Shown here one piece after another: positions 24,701 through 37,900 of a DNA stretch of 64,000 bases. Under the pieces are notes generated by a model that had not been told where the DNA came from, searched no databases, and saw only the letters and a program-made list of their open reading frames with translations. Both the position numbers and the translations under genes were made by a program. Position 1 is the first letter of the stretch, and every line of letters begins with the position of its first letter. Origin of the DNA: Primulina eburnea (taxonomy: Eukaryota > Streptophyta > Magnoliopsida > Lamiales > Gesneriaceae); NCBI RefSeq assembly GCF_022965805.1, contig NC_133104.1, forward strand, positions 35,880,682 to 35,944,681. The letters are read 5' to 3'.

Positions 24701-25662
24701 CTTACTGCGTTTAATCTCGACTGAAGCATCTGGTTTAAGAGGCTGCAAAGGAAGTAACAAATTATAATAAATGCATGCATATCAGTTTCAGCAGAAGTCA
24801 AATTGGTTAGATGGAAAGAAACAATGATCAGAAAAAAGCATAGGTAAGATAAGCGAAGTTGGATACACCACATCGAATAAAACTGAGTCCCAGCACAAAT
24901 ATAATCAATAAAATTTGAATTAAAATCATAATTTATAGAAATGTTAACTCTTGCAATACTGAAGCGAGATCATAACATATAAACTAAAACAGTATCTGGG
25001 AATTGGCTTGAAGCAAAAAATATAACCAATAAATTGCTCAATACATGAATCAAGATGATCATTTCATCAAATGCAGAGTAGAGTCTTGCGATAATGAAGA
25101 GAGATCATGATATAAGTTAAAACAGCATCTTGAAATTAGCTTGCATCGCAATATAGTCTATAAGTTGTTCAGTGAGTCAATCAAAATCATCATTCTTCAA
25201 ATTCAAGAGCACATTACAACAATTTAATACATAGAAAACATTATCAAACGACCAATTGACCATACCACCATGACAACAGAAACCATATGATTTTTTTATG
25301 TAAAACATCTTCATGTTTATTGCAATACAGGCAATTACCAAATGCTGCACTCCATGCATGACCGAAACATCCACCCTCTCCCCCAACAAAAATATTTATA
25401 AAAAAAAAAAACAAAAACTTTATTCGTTAAACTAAAGAGGCATGACTTCCAATCCGTAGTGACAACTGAAAAGCGAAAATCGAATAGGTACCGTGGAAAC
25501 AGCTTTGACGGCCACAATCGAAGGAGGGGATGATGCGCTAGAAACCTGACGGAATTTGGTAAGCAGAATCAAAGTGGATGCATTCTTCAAGCCACTGAAG
25601 TTTCTAGAAATCTGCAGCTTGGGATCCTTGGCTATTGCTGCCCCACCAAATGACGTCGCCAT
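21717..25662 (-). CDS. SIR: Ferredoxin-sulfite reductase, chloroplastic, with a frameshift in exon 2
   Basis: Eight exons on the minus strand: 25662-25492, 24742-23959, 23876-23580, 23445-23248, 22867-22733, 22615-22499, 22404-22246 and 21920-21717. All junctions are GT-AG with matching phases. The enzyme reduces sulfite to sulfide in plastids with electrons from ferredoxin, using siroheme and a 4Fe-4S cluster. Exon 1 encodes a transit-peptide-like N-terminus. Hallmarks are [45 protein letters not shown] and GGGMGRTH. The cluster cysteines are ACPAFPLC (C498, C504) and TGCPNGC (C544, C548). The C-terminus has the longer tail found in many plants (about 687 residues in all). Exon 2 is 784 nt instead of a multiple of three. 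An extra base at about 24256 shifts the frame after about residue 219, and a stop follows within about 15 codons. Downstream coding is fully conserved, so this is either a sequence error or a very recent lesion. Confidence 0.93.
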
Positions 25663-25669
25663 GCTGGGC

Positions 25670-25677
25670 TAGGGTTT
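25670..25677 (-). promoter_or_regulatory. Telo-box-like element at the sulfite reductase 5' end
   Basis: AAACCCTA on the minus strand, 7 bp upstream of the ATG at 25662. Telo-boxes of this form are common in 5' regions of plant housekeeping genes. That it acts here is inference; the octamer is short enough to occur by chance. Confidence 0.3.
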
Positions 25678-25950
25678 CGATCGATGGCGAGATATTTTAA
25701 CTTTTGGTCGAAATGAAATGACGACGAAGAACTGGAGGTGATGAGCTTCTCTACGGAATCTGCTTCCGTTGGCACTCCACGCGCTCCATCGACGCCTCTT
25801 CGGCACACGCCATCATTTATTTATTATTAATTAATTAACACATTCAATTTACGAATTCAATATTATTTATATAATCATTGATCAAAATATTTTTTTTGGA
25901 ACAATTTAGAAAATCCCTCTAAATTTGAAAGAACTTCTTGAAAATTTTGA

Positions 25951-26132
25951 GGCACAAACTTGTGTGAGACGATCTCACGAGTCGTATTTGTAAGACGGAT
26001 CTCTTATTTGAGTCACCAATGAAAAAATATTATTTTTTATGCTAAGTGTATTACTTTTTATTGTGAATATGGGTAGGATTGACCCGTCTCATAGATTATG
26101 GCTCGTGAGACGGTCTTACATGAGACTCACTC
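25951..26132 (+). mobile_element. MULE-like MITE, copy 4 (9-bp TSD)
   Basis: 182 bp from GGCACAAACTTGTGTGAGAC to GAGACTCACTC, flanked by an exact 9-bp repeat AAATTTTGA (25942-25950 and 26133-26141). It lies about 290 bp upstream of the sulfite reductase start codon. Confidence 0.88.
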
Positions 26133-26141
26133 AAATTTTGA

Positions 26142-26730
26142 ACTGCAAATTTCTCTTCTTAATTTTAAATTTCTCAAAATTTTCTATAAAAAAATTGAAT
26201 AACTATGTCAATATCATGTATTATTTTTCTTTTTAATTTGATTTTATATTTCACTAGTTTAGTTTTGGGGAAAAAAATCTCATTAATTAAAAATTAGAAG
26301 GAAAAAAAAATTGAAGGTGTTCCAAAAAAATAAATGAGAATATTTGGTTAAGCACGGGAAAATAGTGCGCGTGACGTAGACGGCACAAGTCGTAGAGTCA
26401 AAAGAGAGAGTAAAAGGAGATATGGGAGAAAGCATCAAAGGCTTGGTGCAGTGAATCTGGACGTCAAATAGATAATGCTTGCTCAGTCAATTTTTATATC
26501 GGGAAATTGCCGTTCCGTCCCCTGCTGTCGAATTTTTTTGTGTTCAGTCCCTAAGTATTTTTTTAGTACCATATTTCCACATGAAGTGTACCATATTTTG
26601 TATGACATAGTACCACAATTTTGTGGGTAAGAAATGAATTCAAAGAAATATTTTGATTGGAGATTTTTCACCAACTTCGTCTTTTTATATTCAAAAATTT
26701 CCGAACTTGTTTTGTTTTGTTTTTAATATG

Positions 26731-26764
<34 letters not shown>

Positions 26765-27853
26765 TATTATTATTTAATTTTATGAATAGTTCGATAATTC
26801 AAATTATATATGTCCAAAGTAATATTTATATTAGAATAGATACTTGAACGTGGACAGAACAACTCCAGGTTAGATCATAGAAATATTTCTTTTTGGAATT
26901 TTGGGAACCAATTTACAATTTTTTGATGCCAATTCCTAAACTTAGAAACAAAATTTAAACAATTAATTATAAAATGTATTTACATCAAATGTATACAAGA
27001 TTTAGTTTCAATTTTAAATTTAAATAATTACAAAGTGAATGTTTATACTAAAAATAAGAAAACTGCTTCATTTTTTTTCCTAATTCATCTATAAAATTTA
27101 AGTAACAAACTTCCATTTATATTATTAAGTTGTGACTACAAGCTGTTCGATTCCGATTTCATCTTCCTAAATGTGTATCTCATATTGTATTTAGTTTGTT
27201 GTAAAAGGTGAGTAGATCGACTCGAGCCCCGTCAAAACTCGAGCCCGAGTATTTATGAGTCTGAGCTACTCCATATATTATTTAAAAAAATTAAAAATAA
27301 TTTAAAAACAATTTGAAATCGAGTTTTTCGAACTCGATTATTCCATACATTATCAAATTTGTGAGTTTTCTCTTGAAATTTTCTAAGCTTTTCTTTGTAC
27401 ACACAAAAATTAAACTTATCAAAGATTTAATCTTTGTGGCGTGTGTCGATTGTTCTTAGATCGAATTGTCAAAAATGAGTTCATTGAAAATTCGTTTGAT
27501 ATCTGTTGTCTATCTTCATGAATATTTATTGCTAAGTTTTTCGTAGCTTAGAGGTTAATATTACAAATCTTTATTTGTTTCAAAAAGATCGAGACAACCC
27601 AACGTTCTTTATTTCATTGAATCGATGACGTAACTCCGTATTTGAGTGTGTTTGCTTTTCATGTTTAAAGAATCACATCATTTAGTATCAAAGCTTTTGG
27701 TTCCTTTTGATCCAAATAAATATCTCGTTTTTACTGTTAAATCTGCGTTAATCTTTCGTTGGTACACAATACAAGAGTTTACGACATTTTTACTGTTCAT
27801 TAAATTTTAATCCCGAGAAATTTGTTCTTATATTTGTTGTGACTAAACTGTAT
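26142..27853. other. AT-rich intergenic stretch
   Basis: No gene supported. Contains a TTA/ATT microsatellite (about 26730-26775) and a CTCGAG-rich patch near 27215-27260 that may be a TE relic. Confidence 0.5.
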
Positions 27854-27862
27854 TTAAACTCA

Positions 27863-28045
27863 GAGTAGGTCTGTTGTGAAACGGTCTCACGAATCTTTAT
27901 CTATGAGACGGGTCAACCCTACCGATATTCACAATAAAAAGTAATATTCTTAGTATAATAAGTAATATTTTTTCATAGATGACCCAAATAAGATATCTGT
28001 CTCACAAAATATGACCCGTGAAACATTCTCACACAGATTTTTGCT
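27863..28045 (-). mobile_element. MULE-like MITE, copy 5 (9-bp TSD)
   Basis: Reverse orientation, starting GAGTAGGTCTG. Flanked by an exact 9-bp repeat TTAAACTCA (27854-27862 and 28046-28054). Confidence 0.86.
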
Positions 28046-28054
28046 TTAAACTCA

Positions 28055-29079
28055 TACGAATGTATATTAAAAAAGTCACGTTAATTTTACGAAGAATCTC
28101 TTGACCAAATTTTATTTGGCACGAAAAAAGATTATTTGATAATTAACATTTTATCCACTATTTGAATATTCTTTCAACATTTTATATTCATCTTTAAAAA
28201 CATTTTTTTTTAAAAAAAAAAAGAAGAAAGGGGGGAATGCAAAAAAATGACATCCTCCCTCACATGTATTTTTGATAATGATTGTCCTAAACTGAAACTG
28301 TTACCTTGCAATCCCTGAAAGGTCACAATAGATTAAACATAATCTAAACACATGCTCGAGTAAATTATAGAGATTATCCGATGTATTTAATAAACAAAAT
28401 AAAAAATTATGAAACAAAATAATTATTTCATCCAATTTAAGTTACAAAGTTCACATCCAGATCATACATTAGGAAGATTTACAACAATCTCAAACTAGAC
28501 GCCAAGCTCACAAAACATGACGCTTTACAAGTGAGAAAATACAACACAAGTTGTGAGTTTACAAGATGGTTTTGTCTTGATGGACTTGAATTGATCTTCT
28601 TTGGTCTATTGAGTACTGGGAACTGATCTTGTTCTCTGGTATGATATCATTTTTGAGATGGTGCACTGATTTCTGATCTTTCTTGTGCACGTTTACTGGT
28701 CTTGTTACACCACTTGTGCATGCATACTGCTCACCCAAAAAATTGTTTGGACGCTGTATGATTTAAATCCAACAATAGGGTGTTTATCGGTCGATCACTT
28801 TTAACGTCTAAATGCTTGGCTATAACTATTATGGATGTGATAGAATCCTACCAGGATTCTTACTAGTAGTTTTTAGTAAATAAGACACCTACTAATAAGT
28901 GTTTGAGTGGAATGTTCCGGCTCAACTGGTCAAAACTTCTAGTATGAGTTTTATCTAACTAGAACATTATATAGATTATGTAATCTTATCTAGATTATAT
29001 AATCTTATTTAAATCAATTCTAGATAATGTAATCTTATCTAGTTATCATTTGATTAAGATATTCCAGTCTAATGAGTCA
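28055..29079. other. Intergenic stretch
   Basis: No gene supported. An imperfect internal repeat of TAATCTTATCTAG-like sequence occurs at about 28975-29045. Confidence 0.5.
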
Positions 29080-29088
29080 AAACTACTA

Positions 29089-29270
29089 GGCAAAAACTTG
29101 TGTGAGACGGTCTCACGGGTCGTATTTGTGAGACGGATCTTTTATTTGGATCACCCATGAAAAAGTATTACTTTTTATGCTAAGAGTATTACTTTTTATT
29201 GTGAATATGGGTAGGGTTGACCCGTCTCACGGATTATGATCCGTGAGACGGTCTCACATGAGACTCACTC
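29089..29270 (+). mobile_element. MULE-like MITE, copy 6 (9-bp TSD)
   Basis: 182 bp, beginning GGCAAAAACTTGTGTGAGAC and ending GAGACTCACTC. Flanked by an exact 9-bp repeat AAACTACTA (29080-29088 and 29271-29279). This looks like the best-preserved copy in the window. Confidence 0.9.
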
Positions 29271-29707
29271 AAACTACTACTAGTGTTTTGTCTGACTAGG
29301 ACACCTAGTTACAGTTTTACTAGGATACTCCAAGTCTAATCCATCAAATAATCCATGATTTTGGTTTCATATAATCTCAATAGAGGAAGTTATCATTGAT
29401 GTGACAAGGATACAAATCTCATTATATTTATGCAAAATCAAACTTTTCGAAAAACCGCTGAGTCAAAGTCAACATCCAAAAGTCAACTTTTCACTGACTT
29501 GATTTTGACAGCTATTAATTTTAGAACTCCTTCAAAAATTGCAGGCAGTTGCACTATCATCACAAATTTAGTCTTGATATCTCTCACAACTTCTAAATAT
29601 AGAATTCACTTATAAACATATTTAGAAGCCATATGTTTAATCTCAATCAAACTTAGTCATCAAATTCAACTTCTTGACTTTGACTATCTTAGCGAGAATA
29701 TAAAAAT

Positions 29708-30414
29708 TAGGGATGTAAATGAATCAAACCAGTTTGCGAGCTATTTGAAGCTCGGCTCGATAAAAAGCTCGTTTGAGTTTGTTAATCATATCAACCAAGC
29801 CCAAGCTCGATTTTTGAGCTCAAAAATTTAATCAAACCAAGCTCAAGCCTAAGGATATTCGGCTCGTGAGCTCGCAAACATGTTCGATAATAGACTCGCG
29901 AGCTCGAGCTCGGCTCGTTTAGGTAGCTCGGCTCGTTTAGATGGCTCGCAAACATGATTTTGGAATGTTCAATAATATATTGATTTATGTTTTTTTAGCT
30001 CTTATTTGTGTCGTGTTGGTTATTTATGAATGAATTTACAATTTCATGTCTGATTTAAAATTAGTTTATAGATATATTTAAGTTTTAACAAGTTCGATGC
30101 AAACTCAAACTCGAGCTCAATTCTATACTTATCGAGCTCGAAAACGAGACGAGCTCAAACCAAGCTTGTCAAATATGCTAAACGAGCTATTAATGAATCA
30201 AGCTTGAGTCTGGCTTGATTAACATGCTAAACGAGCTTTTAACGAGCCAAGCTCGAGCTTTTCTCGAGCTCAGTAATTTAATACAAACCGAGCTCGAGCA
30301 TGATAATAGAAGCTCGAATCGAGCTCGAGCTCGCACTCGAGCCTCAAAAAATTGTAAACAAACCAAGCTTAAGCCTGGTACTGTTTGCTTTGGTTTGGAT
30401 CATTTACATCCCTA
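29708..30414. mobile_element. hAT-like MITE, TAGGGATGTAAATGA ends, copy B
   Basis: A 15-bp perfect terminal inverted repeat TAGGGATGTAAATGA at both ends, with arms full of GAGCTCG-type repeats. It is related to copies A and C but more diverged. No clear 8-bp duplication is left. The ORF at 30215-30415 is repeat-derived. Confidence 0.7.
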
Positions 30415-30456
30415 AATTAAAAATCAATACTTGTATGACTCTTAATAGTTCAGGAA

Positions 30457-30963
30457 TATGGATGTAAACGAACCAAACCGTTTGTGAGCTATTCGAAGCT
30501 CGATTCGATAAAATCTCATTTAATAAAGCTCGTTAAGATAAACAAACCAAACTCAAGCTTTATAGTATTCGGCTCGTTAGTTCGTGAACATGTTCGTTGG
30601 TAAGTTTATGAGTAATCTTTTAGATGAAAAAATAATAATTTTGATATTTTATTTATTGATTTTACATATTATCTATGAAATATATAGAAAAATCTATTAA
30701 ATTTATTTATTATAATAAATTTACAAATTTCAATAAAAATCATATATTTTTCTTTAAATAAATAATTTACTTTTTAATTAATTTAATGAAAATTTAAATA
30801 TATAATTCATATTTATTAAGCTTGTTTAGGCTCGATAAATGCTTGAATAAGCTCGTAAGCCATGCATATATTCGTTAAATAAAGCTCGAGCTCGGCTCGA
30901 TTATAAACGAATCAAGCTCAAACATTCAAGAGTTCGGCTCGGCTCGATTCGATTACATCCCTT
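30457..30963. mobile_element. hAT-like MITE, copy C (near-identical layout to copy A)
   Basis: Starts TATGGATGTAAACGAACC and ends GATTACATCCC. It parallels 7143-7671 along its whole length. The flanking 8-mers TTCAGGAA and TTCAGAAA differ at one position, fitting a hAT duplication. Confidence 0.7.
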
Positions 30964-31259
30964 TTCAGAAATAAAGCTAGTTGTAGATTCACAAGTGACG
31001 AACTGTGTCTTATAAAATACTACTACTTTATTATTTATGGAAAAATTTAATTTTTTTATTAAATAGTTTATTATAAATATAACTCATAAAATAAAATAAT
31101 GGTCATCAATAATACTAAAATAAAGTTAATATTAAACTTCAACGTTTGAAAACCACAATCACAAAAATCCCAAGTTAAAACATCCACCATAATTTGAAAA
31201 ATCCCACAACATACTGGTCACCAAAACCAGTTCAATAAAATCAAAGTAAATAGCTTTAA

Positions 31260-33540
31260 AGTGTGCATAATAAACTCTCGTAAACTACAAGGCCCTCGGG
31301 TTTACACTGTAATTGGCCCGAGCCTGTTCACAGGTCACCACCTCCAGTCTCCTCAACAACATCATCTGTATTGATCAAATCTAGTGAGTCTAATGACTCA
31401 ACATGCATAAACCGTGAATAACAAGTAATACCTAATAAAAATCAATGTAATTTAAACATGACTCGTACATAGTCTAACATAAGCATAAATATGTATAACA
31501 TGACTTTTCTTCATAAAAGTTTTCATAAAATCATATTTACATGCTCGTCATAATAATTGTAATCGTAAATCATTTTGCGTAGAATTTTGTTCAATGCAAG
31601 TGGCTCGTAACATAAATCGTTTGATCAAACTAACCACAGTACTGGGCCGTCAGAGATCACCACAGCCCTTGGACCGGATGTCCACTGTCTAGCATAAGAT
31701 AATTCCTCCGAAGATGTTGGAGAGGTTCCCGGACACGTTCTCCAGCTTCCAAACTCGTAACATAATTTGGCCACAAGACAAATCACATACCTCAAAAATA
31801 ATTATTTTTATATGTCATACAAACTTACGAACATCAAAAATCTCGTTGGATCATTCCCGAACATGCTGCCATAACATACTAAAATTTATACTCAAAATAG
31901 CCCCTAAGGTGTACTTGGACACATACGATTCCCGAATTGAATAGAACCACTTAGGACGTACCAATAGACTCGGGATTCGACCCATACATAAAACACATCC
32001 TAACCTACTGCCCAAGGCCCTAAACTAGTCCCGAACAATGCTCGAAACCCGTACCATGCACAACAAACCATAATAACACAAGTTGCCTGAAGAGTAACGG
32101 TACGGCACCTATGTGTCATGTATGATTTCTTATTGATTCCAAAACCAAGCGCGAACCTAGCCCTAGACTCGATCCTTAGACATAACTTAAGACTCTGGTC
32201 CAGCCAATTCCAGCCCATTCACACATGCACAGCCCCTAAAACAACCAAAACCATAACTCCCATGCTCGAGCCCTCATGCACGCACACGGCCTTCACGACT
32301 CCAGCATCTCTTCCATCCATCCAGTCCTTCACTGACCCATATCAGGCGTACCCCGGGACCATAAGACCCTGCCTAGACCCTAACCATGAGCCATGGTCCA
32401 GCCTACAACCAAAGCCGACACCACAAAAGCCGCGACCACCCTTATGCAGGCGATGATGCCTTCTTTGACTCCTACTGCACCAGCGGCCTTTCGGCCCATC
32501 TTGAACCATCTAATGACACCTAAACACATCCTTTAACATGACCATATGTAGCAGCAAACCATAAGATCGTACCAGCAAAGACGACGATAAAAAACTCAAG
32601 AAAATGAAGGAGTTCATGCATATTATATATCGAAACGAGTTTTAATAACGTTCTAGTATAAATAAAATCAAAGCGATGTGTTTTCATGCATAATTTGTAT
32701 CAAACTACAATATATAACATGATCGATGAGTAAAAGAAATGTAAAAACGCACGAAATATCAAAAAATGAGCACAGGGTAGGACGGAGGCCGAACAAAGAC
32801 AGTTTGCTGCATTTTATGGCTTGAAAAGAGACTAAATTTATCAAGGAATGTTGTGTGATGATTGCCCTATCTTGATGCTATGAGAAAATCGAAAAACCCA
32901 AGCCCTAGCCTTGAAGGATTTCTCGGCCAAGTGTGTGTAGTGTGTTTTAGTGTGTGTGTGTGTTGTGTGTGTAGCGTGGGTTTTGAATGAAGTTTGGGTG
33001 GGACTCTTACCTCTTATTTAAATAAAATAATAGCTAGGTAATTAGGTTAATTAATCAAAGTTTTTAAATTATTAATTAAGTCCTCCGACTTTTAAAAATT
33101 TCCAAATTATGAGTTTTACAAACTTTAAATTCTACTCATAATTAAATATTACTTAATTTTATTAATTAAGCCATACAAAATTATTAAAATATTATATTTC
33201 GAGTGGAAATATTTAAATATCTTATTTTCAAAACTTATCTCTATTTCACTCGATAAATTAAATTTAGCTCTTAATTACTAAAATTTATAAATCTTTTAAA
33301 TCCCTCTTTCTTGATTTAAAATAAAAAATATATAACATTCAATTTTAACACCTCAAACCTCTCCGATCTCCTTTCGAATATTCGTTTGAAAATTTAAACT
33401 TAAGAAAACATTTTAAATTGCATAAATAAATATAATTACCTTTAAAATAATTTAACACATAGCATGCATTTACTAGATTATTAATTAAATATATATTAAC
33501 AATTATACACGGGGTTTACGTGTATTGATTTTTGGGCACT
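31260..33540 (-). repeat. Probable gypsy LTR-derived sequence, boundaries unresolved
   Basis: Mixed-composition non-coding sequence with features I associate with plant gypsy LTRs (CATGCATAAACCGTGAATA, ACCGGATGTCCACTG), grading into AT-rich sequence and ending near a GGGTTTACGTGTATTG motif. ORFs at 31714-32456 match no protein family. The family assignment and orientation are from general resemblance only. Confidence 0.35.
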
Positions 33541-33599
33541 ACTTCACAACTCGTGTTATTTGAGATAATGTTTGTTCCTTATACATGCTTATCCTTGTT

Positions 33600-34280
33600 A
33601 GCCCCCCTTATATGTATCAACCCCTTGATCTGAAAAAACATCAGAACTCATTTTTTATTGCACTCATTGAATCATGATAAGAGTTCTAGTAGCATCGCCT
33701 CATGATTCCCAAGGTACCAGTGATAGTATCTGCAAGAACCAGTAGTTTATGTTTAGTGTACAATACGGTCCATCTGACTCATATATCTCGATCGAATTTG
33801 CAATCATTGGTTTATCAATGCTTGCATATGAATTCGATAACAATGTTATGCATATTTAAATAATCATAGTGACATCATATGTGGAACTAGGGAACTATTT
33901 TACCTTGAAACATATTCTTACTTTGACAATAGATTCTCGGCACTTTTAACTCACCAGATCATATATGATATGCACACTCGTAGGTGAGCATTGAATCCCA
34001 AACTACAATGAATCGGCTCCTACGTATGTCGAAAATACATCTAACATCGCCATCCGATGACCCTCACAGAGTCAGTAAACAAGTCAAAGTGCAATACTAA
34101 TACGTAGAGTTTCTATGTTATCTCGAGTCGAACTGATGATGTACAACTATAACTACTTACTTATCCACACTCCATAAATGATAACCACTTCAAAAATTCA
34201 GTGGAGAATTGTTCAGTTACTCGTCATATGAGCACTCATCATGTATGATGGGACATTTCCATGTCCCTACAAATAAAACA
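33600..34280. repeat. Possible copia LTR-like remnant
   Basis: Non-coding text with phrases (CACTCGTAGGTGAGCATTGAATC, split here as CACTCGTAGG and GTGAGCATTG; also CCCTCACAGAGTC) resembling LTRs of Sire-type copia elements. No paired LTR, ends or duplication were seen. Confidence 0.3.
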
Positions 34281-34978
34281 TGACATAACATATCAAATTT
34301 CAATCTCAAGCTTGAACAACATTTATCTTTATTTTAAGTGATTGAATCGACTAAAAACGAGTTTAAAATATACAGTAACTTTAAATGAGTTTCATGATCG
34401 ACATAATTGTACGACATCATTGTACCATAGTATATTCAAAGTTTTCATCTATATAATTTGCATGTGTATAAAAATAAAACAAATGTCATAATATATTAAA
34501 ACGTAAAATATTATTAAATAAAAAATCATTACATAAGAAACAATAAAGTTCAAAACACAAATTAATTTATTGAACACTTCTTCTAATATTTTGATCTTTG
34601 GTATTACAAATAGACAAAAACTACCTCTAATCTTACTTTCTAATTCCACGATAAAAAATGTACATTTCTAGTCATATTGACAATATAACAATTTATATAA
34701 ACTTTTTACGATTAAATCAACTATTTTCTATATATTTCATATAAAATTCAAATCTTTCTCCTAAAATATATTTGTATTTGATTCGTAAAATAACCCATTA
34801 TAGTTCAATTAGTCGAAATCTCGTATATTCAAATTACACATGATCCCGTCTAAACTTCTGAAATCTTTGCTTCAAAGAAAAAGGTTCAAACGGTGAATGT
34901 CACGAGGGAAACCAAAACTGTAACCAATCGAAACAGACAAAAATTATTGTACGAGAGAGTTCATCCAAAGAGCTGATT

Positions 34979-37900
34979 CTACCATAAGCCAATGAATTTC
35001 CACCATGCTCCGCCCACGCCGAGCCATATAACAAGATTCACAACGGAGATCAAGAATCCATAGCCCCACCATTTCGCGAGTGGCACATAGCCAGCTCCAT
35101 AGAAGACGGGTGCTGATCCAATCCCGTAATGAGTAATGCCACCCATAAGATTTGAGAGGACAGAAAGGACAATGGCACCAAGATATGGCGGAGTACCCAA
35201 TGCAGTTGCTACTGATAGAAATGCCGTAAACATGGCCCCAATGTGCGCAGCCCCGCTTGCAAAGAAATAGTGAGAATAGAAGTATAGGAGAATGAGAATA
35301 CCGAACGATAGCTGCCATGAAAGGCCCAGGCCGCCAACAAACTGTAAATGAAGGAAAAAAATAGATAAGATACATCTTAGAAACAAATGAATAATATAAA
35401 GTAGAGGGCAAGAAGAAAAATAAATCTTAAACTAGGAGTTACATTAGGCCACTCATAAGAAAAGACAGAAAAAAAATCATAGCTTGTGTTAACAGTAAAA
35501 TTAAAAATAATTAAACTTTACAAAAGCTCCATGCAAGGTTTTAAAATTGTGCTATACAGGTGGCCAAGTGGAATAGAAGGGCGATTGTTGCTCCCCATCT
35601 CTAATGTAAGATGTGGTGAAAAGTGAACAAACCTTAACTACGGTTTGGCTGAACCAGGAAATGAGTCCATATTTGTTTAGATATCCAGCCATTGCTATAA
35701 GTGCAGCAAACCACGTAAGGGTGTCCCAAGCAACTGATTCGGCCAGACACTCTTTCCATGTGACGACTCCGGTTATGAGGAGGACGGATAGTCCAAGAAT
35801 TGCTGCAGTAACGGCATCTACATTCAGCTTGCTTCCAAAGACCCATAGTCCTACCTGATACATGGAAAATACGTAGTCATCAATTTGAATAAAATCAGGT
35901 AAATGAACGTCAGCAGTAATGTTGAGAATATTATTTTGGAATTGAAAAATGCCATCAAGATATAATTTTGTCCACATAATACTATCCACCGAAAAATGTG
36001 GAGGTATCGTCAAAGTCTGAAATCTGTAATGGGATGTGGCTTCGGAGGGAACCACATCCTGTTTCCTAAATTTTTGAGGCAATGTTGCTAATACAGACTC
36101 GGATATAGTTGTGAACAGATTAAGGTGAGGATAAGATAGCCGTGAAATGCAAGTGAATTGATGGATCAAGAAATGAGTAAATCAGACAATGAAATATCTT
36201 GATCTTAAGTAGCAGAAACTAAAATGGCTTCTAAAGTTAGAAATGAGTTTTTACTATCCAAATGCCAAATATTATCACGCGATTTTGAACAACAAGTATT
36301 GACCTTTTCGTTTCTCCAATTATTTTATCATTCTTCTGTATGCAGATATGGATTTGAGCCATTTAAATGCAATCATATAATTTATTTTAGTAAAAGTCAA
36401 CCACAAAGGCACCACAACAATGTCTGCTTGAAAATTACGGGTGAAGTTCATTGCATAGAGTAAATATAATTAATTTGTTGAAAAGATCAGGATAAGAGAC
36501 ACGATTAAAGAAATGAAACATCAAATTTAACAGTGCCCCATAGCCATGGATAAAAGACAAACAATTCAAACAAGGGCCACATTTTGGATACTGTAAACAG
36601 AAAACAGCTTCGCATAAACAAGATTTACTCAGAAAAACTATAAAAACATTAAATGAATTTTGTGGCAACTAATGTGAGGGATCATAGAGGAAAGGGAAGT
36701 TTGAGAAAAAACATGTTATAACACGCTTATCTACTGAATGAAATTAATGATTAATTCAGTAACTTAAGAACATGGTAAGGAGTAAGCACTAGCACTATTC
36801 AAAAGATACAAGTCTTTCAGAGCTTTTACACCAAAAATTGAATCTTACCATATTTACTTTCCATCATGCAATAAACTCTAATGTTAAGAACAGACAATTG
36901 GTGAAAGCATATAAAGTTTCTCACGTTATCAAATATAATATGAAATTAGCTGAAAATATGCTAATGAAATCTTGGGTATTTTAATTTCCACATATTACTC
37001 TAACTCCCATTCAAAGAGCCAAAACCTTTGTAATTCTTGAATGACACTAAATAACACTCCCTAACAATTTACACATCCAATCAACAAAAGAGAGGTAAAA
37101 CTTTCGCAGCCCAAATTCTAAATAACTAACCATGTAGACATAGTATTAGCAGCATAAATGAAACAAAAAGTAACTAAATGAAAATTTATAATCCAAGTTA
37201 GATTCTTAAGTTGCAATACCGTGAGTAGCAATGTTCCAGCCATGATTATCTCATTCTTAGTCATAGGCCCCATCTTCTCCAACCTCTCTTTAGCAAGCTT
37301 AGGCGCGTCAGGGCTACTCTTCACTGTAGGTGGATAGATCAAATACAAAACCATTGGCACCACAATCAACGAAACCAGTCCGGGCACTATAGCGGCTTTA
37401 GCCCAATCCATCCAACCAATGGACATATTAATAGTACTTGCTGTCAAGTTAGCAGCCAAAGGATTTGCGGCCATTGCTGTCAGAAACATAGATGACGAAA
37501 TCACAGAAGTTTGGAAACATGTAAGCATTAGCCAAGATCCTAACTTGTTCTCAGTCCCATCACCAACATTACTACCACAAGCAACGCAAAGGGATTTCAC
37601 CAAAGGCAAAAATATGCCACCGGCTCGAGCAGAGACCGAGGGAATAGCCGGGGCTAAAAGGGCTTCACTAAAAACTAAACTATAACCTAATCCTAAAGAA
37701 GAACTCCCAAACAAAGACACGAATTGGTAAGCAATCCTGTTACCCAATCCAGTCTTGATAAACCCGCGTGCAAAAAAGAAAGCCAATGCAATCAGCCAGG
37801 GAATGGGATCTCCGAAGGCTGAAAATGCAGCGGCAAAGGTAAGAGTTTTCGTCAGAACAGAAGCGCCGAGGCCCATTAAAGCTACGGCTCCCAAAGGCAG

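Noticed and set aside
32118..32456. 112-codon Pro/Thr-rich ORF
   Set aside because: Lies in LTR-like sequence and has no recognisable motif; composition only.
34944..35411. 155-codon ORF overlapping the transporter's last exon
   Set aside because: Same strand, different frame from exon 3 of the DiT1-type gene, which has the conserved sequence. A shadow ORF.
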